Assembly (NCBI GenBank): GCA_021770825.1
Contig: JAETQD010000010.1
Span: 1 to 62,226 of the forward strand
DNA length: 62,226 nucleotides
DNA from: Clostridium sp.
GTDB lineage: Bacteria > Bacillota > Clostridia > Lachnospirales > Lachnospiraceae
Direction: 5' to 3'
Made by a program: the position numbers and the translations under genes. Below the pieces are notes generated by a model that saw nothing but the letters and a program-made list of their open reading frames with translations, made no database searches and was not told where the DNA came from. Shown piece by piece: positions 53,425 to 62,192 of this stretch (position 1 is its first letter; the number at the start of each line of letters is the position of its first letter).

Positions 53425-54786
53425 ATGGCAAGTGAAAACAAAATGGGAGTCATGCCCATCAACAAGCTGATTCTGTCCATGTCCATCCCCATGATGCTGT
53501 CCATGCTGGTGCAGGCCCTGTATAATGTGGTGGACAGCATGTTCGTGGCCCAGGTCAGCGAAAATGCATTAACTGCCGTTTCCCTGGCGTTTCCGGCTCA
53601 GAACCTGATGATTGCCGTGGCCACAGGAACCGGTGTCGGCGTCAACGCCACCCTTTCCAGGAGTCTGGGAGAAAAGAATTTTGAACGTGCCAACCGCATC
53701 GCCAACAACGCTCTGTTCCTGGCTGCTGCCAGCTACATCGCCTTTGCCCTGTTCGGCCTGTTTTTTGCAAAGCAATACTTCTTACTGCAGACGGACATTC
53801 CTGACATTGTAGAATACGGAACCTCTTATTTGCGAATCTGTACGGTCTGTTCCTTCGGCCTGTTCGGGGAAATTGCCTTTGAAAAGCTGATGCAGTCCAC
53901 GGGAAAGACCTTTTATTCCATGATCATCCAGGGAACCGGAGCCATTTTAAACATCATCTTTGACCCGATTCTCATTTTCGGACTGTTTGGTTTTCCGAGG
54001 CTGGAGGTGGTGGGAGCCGCTGCTGCCACTGTTTTCGGCCAGATTCTTGCATTGCTTCTGGGCTTTGTCTTAAACCAGGCGAAAAACCATGAAATCAGCT
54101 TAAAGCTCAAGGGCTTCCTGCCGGAAAAGGAAATCATCGCCCATATTTATTCCGTTGGTATTCCTTCTATTATTATGGCATCCATCGGAAGTGTCATGAC
54201 CTTCGGGCTCAACAAGATTCTCATTGCCTTTTCCTCCACAGCAACAGCCGTATTCGGCGTCTACTTTAAGCTTCAGAGCTTCGTATTCATGCCGGTGTTC
54301 GGCTTAAACAACGGTACGGTTCCCATCATCGCCTACAATTTCGGCGCGTCCAGACCGGACCGGATCATGAAAACCTTGAAGCTTGCCATCTGCTACGCCG
54401 TGTCCATCATGCTGGTGGGCCTGGCCGTTTTCCAGCTCATGCCGGACAAGCTGTTGATGATCTTCAATGCCTCTGACCATATGCTTGAGATCGGTGTCCC
54501 TGCCCTCAGGTGCATTTCCATAAGCTTTTTATTCGCAGGCTACTGTATTGTCTGCTCCTCCCTGTTCCAGGCCCTGGGCCATGGCATGCTAAGCTTATGG
54601 GTTTCCGTATTCCGCCAGCTTGTGGTACTGCTTCCGGTGGCCTTTGTATTTTCAAAAATCGGCGGCCTTTCCAGCGTATGGCTGGCCTTCCCCATCGCCG
54701 AAATCTTTTCCCTCACCTTCAGTACCTGCTTCCTTCGGTACGTATATAAAAAAGAAATCCTGCCCCTTAAAAAACAGGCGGCATAA
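53425..54786 (+). CDS. MATE family efflux transporter
   Basis: 453 aa, GAGGAGAGATCACCCT before ATG. Twelve helices of MatE; typical N-terminal MSIPMMLSMLVQALYNVVDS and repeat VGIPSIIMASIGSVMTFGLN. NorM/DinF-like drug/Na+ or H+ antiporter family with unknown substrate. Monocistronic between promoter and terminator. Confidence 0.94.
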   Translation: MASENKMGVMPINKLILSMSIPMMLSMLVQALYNVVDSMFVAQVSENALTAVSLAFPAQNLMIAVATGTGVGVNATLSRSLGEKNFERANRIANNALFLAAASYIAFALFGLFFAKQYFLLQTDIPDIVEYGTSYLRICTVCSFGLFGEIAFEKLMQSTGKTFYSMIIQGTGAILNIIFDPILIFGLFGFPRLEVVGAAAATVFGQILALLLGFVLNQAKNHEISLKLKGFLPEKEIIAHIYSVGIPSIIMASIGSVMTFGLNKILIAFSSTATAVFGVYFKLQSFVFMPVFGLNNGTVPIIAYNFGASRPDRIMKTLKLAICYAVSIMLVGLAVFQLMPDKLLMIFNASDHMLEIGVPALRCISISFLFAGYCIVCSSLFQALGHGMLSLWVSVFRQLVVLLPVAFVFSKIGGLSSVWLAFPIAEIFSLTFSTCFLRYVYKKEILPLKKQAA

Positions 54787-54792
54787 AAGAAT

Positions 54793-54822
54793 CCCCTGGC
54801 TCCTTCCGGAGCCAGGGGCTTT
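54793..54822 (+). terminator. Intrinsic terminator of MATE gene
   Basis: CCCCTGGCTCC-ttcc-GGAGCCAGGGG, followed by CTTTT. Confidence 0.92.
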
Positions 54823-54835
54823 TATGTAGTATACT

Positions 54836-55138
54836 TTATTTTCCCTCACACGGATAGCCCAGGCGCTTAAACACCATGTCATACCCATCATTTCCATAAT
54901 TCAAGGACCGGTTCACACGGCTGATCGTCGCCGTAGATGCCCCCGTGCGTTCCGCAATATCCAGGTAAGTCTTTTTCTCCCGCAGCATTTTCGCCACCTC
55001 ATAGCGCTGTGACAGAGACAGTAACTCATTGACGGTGCAGACATCCTCGAAAAATGCATAGCATTCTTCTGAATTTTTTAAAGTCAGAATCGCCTCAAAA
55101 AGATGGTCGACGGCTTCTGTCTTGATTTTTTTATTCAT
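54836..55138 (-). CDS. yerC: YerC/TrpR-family regulator
   Basis: 100 aa. TrpR-like helical fold: LLSLSQRYEVAKMLREKKTY and DIAERTGASTATISRVNRSL form the helix-turn-helix, identical in layout to YerC/YecD of Firmicutes. Ligand and targets uncertain. Monocistronic. Confidence 0.93.
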   Translation of the reverse strand: MNKKIKTEAVDHLFEAILTLKNSEECYAFFEDVCTVNELLSLSQRYEVAKMLREKKTYLDIAERTGASTATISRVNRSLNYGNDGYDMVFKRLGYPCEGK

Positions 55139-55242
55139 GTGCAGCTTCCCCTTTACGAGTCATATTTTTCCCTCTACGATACGAATGCATCATGGATGCA
55201 TCATTATTATTTTAGCACATTAAAGTTTTTACGTCCAGCACT

Positions 55243-56064
55243 TTAATCAAAAAGCAGGAATTTCTCCACAACTTTTCCAACTCCGTCCTCATTGTTGGAA
55301 TCGGTGATATAATCGGCTGCCTTCCGCACCGGGAGAACGGCATTTTCCATGGCCACTCCAAGGCCCGCATACCGTATCATGGAAAGGTCATTGTATCCGT
55401 CTCCGCAGGCAATCATCTCCTCCCTGGACAGGCCCAGGGTCTCCAAAAGCCGCTCTAAGCTCTGAGCCTTGTCAATTCCCTTGGGAAGAATCTCCAGAAA
55501 ATGCGGCTCTGAACGGTATACGCTGAAATTTTTCCCCAGCGCCGCCTTCACCCTGGGCTCCACAAGGGCCAGGTAATCACCGTCGTCCAGCATCAAAAAT
55601 TTAGGTACCACAAAATCCACGTAGGAAGCCATGTCCTCCACCTCCACCATGGGCATGCGGTTGATTTTGCTTTCGATTTCAGCATAAGGACATTCCCTGT
55701 TATTTACCACCAGATGATCGCCCTCGTAGGTAAGAATGTCCACCCGGTGTTCCATGGCCAGTTCGATGATCTTCCTGTTGGATTCCACCGGAAGCTGCCT
55801 GGAAAACACCACTTCCCCCGTTTCGCAGTTTACAATCAGTCCGCCGTTGTAGGCTAAGATATATCCGCCGTACTGGGAAAGCTTCAATTCCTCCGCAAGG
55901 GGCACGACTCCCGGTGTGGGGCGCCCGGAGGCCAGAACCACCTTTTTTCCGCGCTTCTGGGCCTCCATCAGGGCCTCCCTGGTCCGCGGAGTAATGACTT
56001 TATTTCTGTTGGTCAGAGTCCCGTCCAAATCCAGGACTATGATCTCATACTTTTTCTTTGGCAT
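55243..56064 (-). CDS. Cof-type HAD-IIB phosphatase
   Basis: 273 aa. Motif I DLDGTLTNRNKVI, motif II LASGRPTPG, Lys in KGIDKAQSLERL, motif IV CGDGYNDLSMIRYAGLGVAM. C2B cap type (Cof). Sugar-phosphate or FMN/other phosphatase with broad specificity. 19 bp downstream of ptsI on the same strand, so it may be part of the PTS transcript and remove excess sugar phosphate. Confidence 0.92.
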   Translation of the reverse strand: MPKKKYEIIVLDLDGTLTNRNKVITPRTREALMEAQKRGKKVVLASGRPTPGVVPLAEELKLSQYGGYILAYNGGLIVNCETGEVVFSRQLPVESNRKIIELAMEHRVDILTYEGDHLVVNNRECPYAEIESKINRMPMVEVEDMASYVDFVVPKFLMLDDGDYLALVEPRVKAALGKNFSVYRSEPHFLEILPKGIDKAQSLERLLETLGLSREEMIACGDGYNDLSMIRYAGLGVAMENAVLPVRKAADYITDSNNEDGVGKVVEKFLLFD

Positions 56065-56083
56065 CCCGAAAACTCCTTTTCTC

Positions 56084-57790
56084 TTATGCTTTGGATTTCT
56101 TCCCCAGGTCCGTCATGCGGATTTTCTGCCGGACCGGAAGCAGGAAAGCCGGAGAAACTGACAGCTCGTCAATTCCCATTCTCAAAAATTCCTCTGTCAG
56201 AGCGGTATCCGCCCCCAGCTCTCCGCAGATTCCCACCATGCAGCCGGCCTCATGGCCGCATTTTGCCACGTACTCAATGAGCCGTAACACCGCCGGATGG
56301 TGGGAATCGTAAAACATATCCAGCTTATCATTCTGTCTGTCAATGGCCAGCACATACTGGGTCAGGTCATTGGTTCCGATACTGAAAAAGTCCACCTCTT
56401 TTGCCAGCTCCCTGCTCATGATGGCCGCTGCCGGGGTTTCAATCATGATTCCGAGAGCCACCTGTCCGATCGGCACAGACCGGGAAGCCAGTTCACTTTT
56501 TACTTCCTCGACGATCTCCTTAATGCGCTTCACTTCCCAAAGGGAGGTGATCATGGGAAACATCACGGAGATTTTTCCAAAAGCGCTGGCACGGTAGATG
56601 GCCCGAAGCTGGGTTTTAAACACGTCCGGCCGCTCCAGACAGATGCGGATGGCCCGAAAGCCCATGGCCGGATTTTCTTCCTCTCCCAGATCAAAATACC
56701 CGGCCGTTTTGTCGGCTCCGATATCCAGGGTCCGTATGATAACCTCTTTTCCCGCCATCATCTCCGCCACATGGCGGTACGCCTGAAACTGCTCCTCCTC
56801 GGTGGGATAGGTCTCCTTTTCCAGATACAGAAACTCGCTGCGGAACAGACCGATTCCCGCCGCATTGTATTTCAGGACTTCAGCCACATCCGATACGCTT
56901 CCGATATTGCCGTAAAGCTTGATGCGGGTTCCGTCCGCAGTCACATCCTCTTTATCCTTTAAGTCCATCAGAAGACGTTCCTTCTTTTCTTCCTCTTCCT
57001 TCTTCTTTTCCATTTCCCGAAGGAGCTCCCCATCCGGGTCTATATAAAGGGTTCCCGTTTCCCCATCAATCACCGCCGTTTTCCCGTCCCACTCCTCTTT
57101 TACAGTCACAGAAACCAGAGCAGGAATGTTCATGGTCCTGGCCAGGATGGCAGTATGGGAGTTTAAAGAGCCCTGCTCTGTGACAAAACCCAGCAGCTTG
57201 TCCTTTTCAAGCTGTACGGTCTCACTGGGTGCCAGATCGTAAGCGGCCAGAATCACCGGCTCAGACAGGGCACGGCCGGACAGGGTACCGCCGGAAAGCA
57301 GCGTCAGCAGCCGGTCCGACACATCCTTCACATCGACGGCCCTGGCTTTAAAATATTCGTCCTCCATCTCAGAAAACAGCCGCCGGAAATTATCTCCTGT
57401 GACAGCCACGGCATATTCTGCATTGACCTTCTGTCCGGTGATGATATTGTATACAGAATCCCTGTAATCCTCGTCCGTAAGCATCATTTTGTGGACCTCA
57501 AAGACAGCCGCATTGACCTTCCCCACTTCCCTGCATGCTTTCTCATACAGGACATCCAGTTCGGCCTCCGCCTTCCTTAAAGCCTCCTCGTAGCGGGCAA
57601 TTTCCATTTGGATATCGTCCACACTTCTTCGTACCACCTGGCTTTCCGGCTTTCTATGGTACAGGATTTTTCCGATGGCAACCTTATTTAAAATTGATTT
57701 TCCCTTAATCGTTTCCACAATTTCCCCCATGTGTATGGTTTCACCATTCCTTCTGTCATTGTATACGCAAATGCCGTCATAATCAACCAT
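56084..57790 (-). CDS. ptsI: Phosphoenolpyruvate-protein phosphotransferase (enzyme I)
   Basis: 568 aa from ATG 57790, which has GGGAGGAAA before it and overlaps the PTS-IICBA stop by 8 bp; ATG 57730 gives a more usual N-terminus (MGEIVETIKGKSILNKVAIG) but has only a distant site. Phospho-His H212 in GSLNSHTAILAR, PEP-binding GIGLFRSEFLYL, EIMIETPAAA-like GIMIETPAAAIM, SIGTNDLTQY and the C-terminal Cys/Gly GMVGICGELG-like CMVGICGELGAD. First step of PTS. HPr is not in the window. Confidence 0.92.
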   Translation of the reverse strand: MVDYDGICVYNDRRNGETIHMGEIVETIKGKSILNKVAIGKILYHRKPESQVVRRSVDDIQMEIARYEEALRKAEAELDVLYEKACREVGKVNAAVFEVHKMMLTDEDYRDSVYNIITGQKVNAEYAVAVTGDNFRRLFSEMEDEYFKARAVDVKDVSDRLLTLLSGGTLSGRALSEPVILAAYDLAPSETVQLEKDKLLGFVTEQGSLNSHTAILARTMNIPALVSVTVKEEWDGKTAVIDGETGTLYIDPDGELLREMEKKKEEEEKKERLLMDLKDKEDVTADGTRIKLYGNIGSVSDVAEVLKYNAAGIGLFRSEFLYLEKETYPTEEEQFQAYRHVAEMMAGKEVIIRTLDIGADKTAGYFDLGEEENPAMGFRAIRICLERPDVFKTQLRAIYRASAFGKISVMFPMITSLWEVKRIKEIVEEVKSELASRSVPIGQVALGIMIETPAAAIMSRELAKEVDFFSIGTNDLTQYVLAIDRQNDKLDMFYDSHHPAVLRLIEYVAKCGHEAGCMVGICGELGADTALTEEFLRMGIDELSVSPAFLLPVRQKIRMTDLGKKSKA

Positions 57791-60005
57791 TTTCCTCCCG
57801 TTTTTCTTCCTCTTTGACCTCCACGGCCAGGAAGTCCTCCCCGGCCCGAATGGTTCCCTGGCATAAAAGCCGTACCGTTTGGGAGTCGGAAAGCTCGGTG
57901 AATAAAATCGGCGATGCCAGGGACGGAGCATGGGCTTTTATGAAATCCAGGTTCAGACGCATGATGACATCTCCCCGCTTCACCTGATCTCCCTCCTGAA
58001 CCATGACCTTAAAGCCGTTTCCCTTCAGCTTCACTGTGTCAATGCCCACATGAATCAGCATGGAAAGGCCCTCCTTCGTGGTAAAACCCAGGGCATGTTT
58101 GGTGGGAAAGACAAAGCTTACGGTTCCATCGGCAGGGGCCCGGACAATGGGGTCCGTGGGTGTTATCACGGCTCCCTGTCCCATCATTCCACCTGCAAAG
58201 CCCTCATCCGGCGCTTCGGAAAGCGGAGCCAGAATGCCCGTCATGGGACTTCCAATGACCACGGTACGGAAGATTCTGCCATCCTGCTCCGGCTCCTGGC
58301 TCTGTCCGGCCGCTTCCGCCTGGCCTGGCCCCTGGCTCTGTCCGGCAGCTTCTGCCTGGCCCGACCCGCGGCTTTCCCCGGCTGCCCCCGCCTGTTCCAT
58401 ATACTCATCCAGATCCGATTTAATCACGGTCACTCTCGGCCCATAGATGATCTGCACACCCTGGCCCTTTTTGATTACGCCGGATGCCCCGGTGGATTTT
58501 AACAGGCTCTCATCCACCTTCCCCGCGTCATGAACGGTGCAGCGAAGCCTGGTGGCGCAGCAGTCCACATCCGAAATATTGGAAAGGCCTCCCAGCCCGC
58601 GGACAATGGCCTCCGGCTGTCCGCCGGATGTTCGATTTCCCGTATCTTCCGCCTTTTGGCTGCGGCTTTCTGGCGCCTTCCCGTTCCGCTCTTCCACATC
58701 CTTTCTTGTATACAGCTTCACCTCCTGGCTTTCCTCCCGTCCAGGGGTCTTAAAATCAAATTTCTTTATTAAGAATGTAAAAAGACCGTAATACACCAGA
58801 AAATATCCAAGGCCCACAACCACAATCCAGACCCATCCTGTCTTTGCATTCCCCTGAAGAATTCCAAATAAAAACAGGTCAATGAGACCCCCGGAGAACG
58901 TCATTCCCACGCCCACATTCAGCATATGCATGAGCATATAGGCCGCTCCCGCCATCACACAGTGAATCACATAGAGGAGCGGCGCCACAAACAGAAAAGT
59001 AAATTCCAGAGGCTCCGTAATTCCCGTGAGCATGGAAGTCAGCGCAGCCGATAGAAGAAGTCCGGACACTGCCTTCCTCTTTTCCGGCAGCGCTGTCTGG
59101 TACATGGCAAGCGCTGCCCCCGGAAGGCCAAAAATCATCAGCGGAAATTTTCCTGACATGAACCGGGTGGCAGAAACAGAAAACTGCGCTACCTCCGGGT
59201 CTGCAAGCTGGGCAAAGAAAATGTTCTGTGCTCCTTCCACCATGCGGCCGCCAACCTCCATGGTACCGCCCACAGCCGTCTGCCAGAACGGAATATAGAA
59301 TACATGATGGAGGCCAAAGGGAATCAGGGCCCGCTCCATGAGGCCGTAAAACCAGGTGCCTGCATATCCGGATTTCAGCACAAAGCTTCCCACATGGGAG
59401 ATGGCCGTCTGGATGGGAGGCCAGATAAAGTACATGAGAATTCCCACCACCACATAAACCAGCGCACTGATGATCGGCACGAACCGTGTGCCCCCGAAAA
59501 AGGACAGCACCTGGGGCAGTTCAATCCGGTAAAACCGGTTGTGGAGCCAGGCCACACCCAGTCCCACCAGGATTCCTCCAAATACCCCCATCTGAAGGGA
59601 GGGAATTCCCACCACCGATGTGCCTGCACCTGCCGGAAGCGCCTCCGTGCCGCCGTGAATGGAAATCATGGCGCTGATTGCCGCATGCATGATGAAAAAA
59701 GCAATTGCTGCCGCCAGAGCCGCCACCTCTTTTTCCTTTTTCGCCATACCGATGGCCACACCCATGGCAAAGAGAATCGGCAGGTTTGCAAAAACAATAT
59801 CGCCTGCCTGGCTCATGACCGTAAAAATCATATTGGGAACGGTGCCGGGTCCCATGACTCCCATGAGTCCGTAGGCGGAAAGCATGGTAGTATTGGAAAA
59901 CGAGCCCCCGATTCCCAATAAAAGTCCGGCCACCGGGAGAATTGCGATGGGCAGCATGAAGGACCGCCCCACACGCTGCAGCACCCCGAAAATGTTATCT
60001 TTCAT
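57783..60005 (-). CDS. ptsG: PTS transporter IICBA, glucose family
   Basis: 740 aa, ATGAGGTAACTGAC before ATG. IIC (1-410) with FMLPIAILPVAGLLLGIGGS and IPFGLHHVFYIPFWQ, closer to glucose than GlcNAc carriers; IIB (about 465-545) with active Cys in DVDCCATRLRC; a Gly/Gln/Ala linker with 12-residue repeats; IIA (about 585-735) with His in LIHVGIDTVKLKG. Imports and phosphorylates sugar at the membrane. Coupled to ptsI. Sugar is inferred as glucose; GlcNAc or maltose cannot be ruled out. Confidence 0.92.
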   Translation of the reverse strand: MKDNIFGVLQRVGRSFMLPIAILPVAGLLLGIGGSFSNTTMLSAYGLMGVMGPGTVPNMIFTVMSQAGDIVFANLPILFAMGVAIGMAKKEKEVAALAAAIAFFIMHAAISAMISIHGGTEALPAGAGTSVVGIPSLQMGVFGGILVGLGVAWLHNRFYRIELPQVLSFFGGTRFVPIISALVYVVVGILMYFIWPPIQTAISHVGSFVLKSGYAGTWFYGLMERALIPFGLHHVFYIPFWQTAVGGTMEVGGRMVEGAQNIFFAQLADPEVAQFSVSATRFMSGKFPLMIFGLPGAALAMYQTALPEKRKAVSGLLLSAALTSMLTGITEPLEFTFLFVAPLLYVIHCVMAGAAYMLMHMLNVGVGMTFSGGLIDLFLFGILQGNAKTGWVWIVVVGLGYFLVYYGLFTFLIKKFDFKTPGREESQEVKLYTRKDVEERNGKAPESRSQKAEDTGNRTSGGQPEAIVRGLGGLSNISDVDCCATRLRCTVHDAGKVDESLLKSTGASGVIKKGQGVQIIYGPRVTVIKSDLDEYMEQAGAAGESRGSGQAEAAGQSQGPGQAEAAGQSQEPEQDGRIFRTVVIGSPMTGILAPLSEAPDEGFAGGMMGQGAVITPTDPIVRAPADGTVSFVFPTKHALGFTTKEGLSMLIHVGIDTVKLKGNGFKVMVQEGDQVKRGDVIMRLNLDFIKAHAPSLASPILFTELSDSQTVRLLCQGTIRAGEDFLAVEVKEEEKREENG
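58296..58367 (-). repeat. Two 36-bp tandem repeats in the IIB-IIA linker
   Basis: Two near-identical 36-bp units encode a 12-residue AEAAGQSQ-type repeat in the PTS linker. Copy number could vary without disturbing the frame. Confidence 0.75.
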
Positions 60006-60085
60006 GTCAGTTACCTCATTTTTTCAATGTTTTTCTCCTATCAGTATGGACATTCTCCTCCTGTTTTATCCATTTACAAAACCAT

Positions 60086-60114
60086 TTGACATTCGTGCTT
60101 CTTTTCTTCATAAT
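60086..60114 (+). promoter_or_regulatory. Promoter of the C39-like peptidase gene
   Basis: TTGACA (60086-60091), 17 nt, CATAAT (60109-60114), 45 bp before the start codon. Confidence 0.65.
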
Positions 60115-60159
60115 AGTATATATACATACGATTCATCTTTCCATCAGGAGGTATTGAGA

Positions 60160-60747
60160 ATGAAGTATTTAAACCAGCTCGAATATCCAACGCTCCCCTA
60201 TCCCACGGACGTAAGCAACCCGGACAGCAAATTTGTTCATCTTTTTATCAAGGAAGCCGGATGCGGCCTGTGCTGCCTGGCCATGATGGTTGACCAGCTC
60301 ACCAACAAATCCATCTCCTTAAAGCGCCTGATTTCCCTTTCCATTAAAAATAAGGCCAACTTAACCCCAGGCACCAATTTAAAGATTATGGGCCCGGTTG
60401 TGGCTGACCTCTATGATCTGGAATTCCAGACCACAAACAGTATTAAAAAAGCCATGAAGCACCTGCAAAACGGCGGCAGCGTCATTGCCAATGTGGGCGG
60501 TGACCGGGAAGGCTACACAGGCGTATTCTCCCATGGCGGCCACTACATTCTTCTCCTTTCCGCCACAAAAGATACGGTATGTGTTCTGGACCCGTCCTTA
60601 AAGGACGATAAGTTTGATGAGCCGGAGCGTCAGGGCAAGGTCCGTGTGGACACACCCTTTGCCTATTGTACTCCCGAGCTTCTGGAGATTGAAACTGCCA
60701 ACAGAAATCCGGGATTTTATTTGTTCTCCAGAAAAATCCCGCAGTAA
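60160..60747 (+). CDS. C39-like (papain-fold) cysteine peptidase family protein
   Basis: 195 aa from ATG 60160 (CATCAGGAGGTATTGAGA). Cys35 in EAGCGLCCLAMMVD, His128 in FSHGGHYILLL and Asp144 in CVLDPSLKD make the C39_2 triad. No signal peptide, so cytosolic, unlike many C39 domains that sit in exporters. A C39_2-type or transglutaminase-like role not known. Upstream part of the frame (before 60160) is not translated, being in the divergent PTS promoter. Confidence 0.8.
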   Translation: MKYLNQLEYPTLPYPTDVSNPDSKFVHLFIKEAGCGLCCLAMMVDQLTNKSISLKRLISLSIKNKANLTPGTNLKIMGPVVADLYDLEFQTTNSIKKAMKHLQNGGSVIANVGGDREGYTGVFSHGGHYILLLSATKDTVCVLDPSLKDDKFDEPERQGKVRVDTPFAYCTPELLEIETANRNPGFYLFSRKIPQ

Positions 60748-60770
60748 TCTTAAATTTTCTGGATTACGAA

Positions 60771-60799
60771 AAGCGCAGAATCACACTTCTGCGCTTTTT
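60771..60799 (+). terminator. Terminator between C39-like gene and convergent YoaK gene
   Basis: AAGCGCAGAA (60771-60780) pairs with TTCTGCGCTT (60787-60796), then T's. It overlaps the last codons of the convergent YoaK gene. Confidence 0.88.
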
Positions 60800-61461
60800 T
60801 TCTGATACATGATAAATAGCTGGGCGGCAAACAGGGTTGCGATGCAAAACCAGATGGATTTTTCTGCAAACCGCTTACATATTACGGCTCCCACGGCCGC
60901 TCCGCCCACAAAAACACCGTCAATCAAATAATAATGAAGCCCTGCCTTTCTCTTCTCCGAGTCATGTTCAAACTGACTGACGGAAAGAAGCTCGGTCCCG
61001 CTCCTCAAATTTCCCGTACACATGGTGGTGGCAAAGGCCTTCCCGCGGATTTTCCGGAATGCCTCCACCTGCATGGCGCAGATAAAGGCGATAATGGCAT
61101 TTACCAGCGCATTGTGCTCCTGTGGAATCCACCCTGCAAGGAAGAGTAAAACCATCTCTGCCCACAGGATTCCTTCCTTCCAGTGGACTTTGGGGCTGTC
61201 TCCCACCTTTTTCCTGATACATTCCGCCGCGTAAACTCCCAGTGCAAAGGAAACCACCGGAACCAGATAATAAAGCACACGCCCCCAGTTTCCTTCCGCC
61301 ATATGAATTCCCATCAGTACAATATTTCCTGTCTCTGCGTTGGCGAACACTCCGCCCCGCACCAGATACGAATATGCGTCCATGAATCCCCCGGTCAAAG
61401 CCAGAATAATTCCCAGCCGTACCGACTCTGAAACCCTTTCGCTCTTGATCATTTCGGTCAC
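60781..61461 (-). CDS. YoaK/DUF1275 membrane protein
   Basis: 226 aa with about six hydrophobic segments. ALTGGFMDAYSYLVRGGVFANAETGNIVLMG (shown in part) and FAEKSIWFCIATLFAAQLF are DUF1275 features; GNIVLMG and MQVEAFRKIRGKAFATTMCT are conserved. Function not known. Possibly a small-molecule transporter. Confidence 0.92.
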   Translation of the reverse strand: MTEMIKSERVSESVRLGIILALTGGFMDAYSYLVRGGVFANAETGNIVLMGIHMAEGNWGRVLYYLVPVVSFALGVYAAECIRKKVGDSPKVHWKEGILWAEMVLLFLAGWIPQEHNALVNAIIAFICAMQVEAFRKIRGKAFATTMCTGNLRSGTELLSVSQFEHDSEKRKAGLHYYLIDGVFVGGAAVGAVICKRFAEKSIWFCIATLFAAQLFIMYQKKSAEV

Positions 61462-61504
61462 TCCTTCATGCCAGTAAATCTAAGGCCGCCGCTATCCTTT
61501 GCCT

Positions 61505-61819
61505 CTATGCCTGCTCGGCAAGTTTTTTCACTTCCTCCATAGAAAGTCCTGTATACTCCACAATCTTCTCCGTTGGCTCTCCGGCCTTCAGCATTTTTTG
61601 TGCTGTTTCACATGCTTGTTTTCTGGCCCCCTGCTCTATTCCCTGCTTTTCAGCAAAATCCATAACTGTGCACATATTAACTGCTCCTTTCTTTGCCTTC
61701 TCCAAAATCATCGGCTTACACTCTTCAAATCTCTTATCTTTAGAAAACACTTTAAAGAAATCCAACACTTCTTCCACATGTTTTATTTCCTGTCTGCTGT
61801 ATTCCGTTTTATCTTTCAT
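61505..61819 (-). pseudogene. Rpn/YhgA-type C-terminal remnant
   Basis: 104 aa as read, with no ribosome site before its ATG. Contains KHVEEVLDFFKVFSKDKRFE and a C-terminal MDFAEKQGIEQGARKQACE, then LKAGEPTEKIVEYTGLSMEE, the usual tail of Rpn nuclease/transposase-like proteins (GxxxGxxxG helix plus short HTH-like end). The catalytic PD-(D/E)XK part is absent, so it is most likely a fragment; a short working protein cannot be excluded. Confidence 0.55.
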
Positions 61820-61953
61820 GGTTTCGGTAGCTATCTATGATGCTATCATAGCACTCTCACCTGAAATTAGCAAGATTTCATTTCTTCCGCCCATCCCCCC
61901 GGTACAGCCGCGCCGCTTCCTCCGGTACGGACGGGCCGTCTCCCCTGAAAAGC

Positions 61954-61985
61954 AAAAAAACGGCGCGGCCCGAAAGGACCGCGCC
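61954..61985 (-). terminator. Intrinsic terminator of small coiled-coil gene
   Basis: On the minus strand GGCGCGGTCC-tttc-GGGCCGCGCC with one mismatch, then TTTTTTT (complement of 61954-61960). Confidence 0.88.
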
Positions 61986-61990
61986 CATAT

Positions 61991-62185
61991 TTACTTTAAC
62001 ATTCCCAGAATTACAACCGCCACAAACAGGACACACATGCAGCCGATGAAAATATCCATGGTGCGGACCGACACATTGATTTTGTCGTACATCCGCTCTT
62101 TCAGGGACTTATTTAACCGCTCATTTTCCTCCTGCAGTTTCCGGTTTTCTTCCTGGAGTTCTTCCAGCGTCTTTTCTTCTGACAT
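61991..62185 (-). CDS. Small coiled-coil tail-anchored membrane protein
   Basis: 64 aa from ATG 62185 (AGGATAGAG). Residues 6-35 form a coiled coil (LEELQEENRKLQEENERLNK) and 44-64 a single membrane helix (MDIFIGCMCVLFVAVVILGML). No known family recognised; small membrane proteins of this sort occur in Lachnospiraceae. Could be a partner of the gene that ends just upstream. Confidence 0.65.
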   Translation of the reverse strand: MSEEKTLEELQEENRKLQEENERLNKSLKERMYDKINVSVRTMDIFIGCMCVLFVAVVILGMLK

Positions 62186-62192
62186 CTCTATC

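Noticed and set aside
59884-60159. Upstream extension of the C39-like frame
   Set aside because: It lies over the 5' end of the PTS gene and the promoters; the ribosome site sets the start at 60160.
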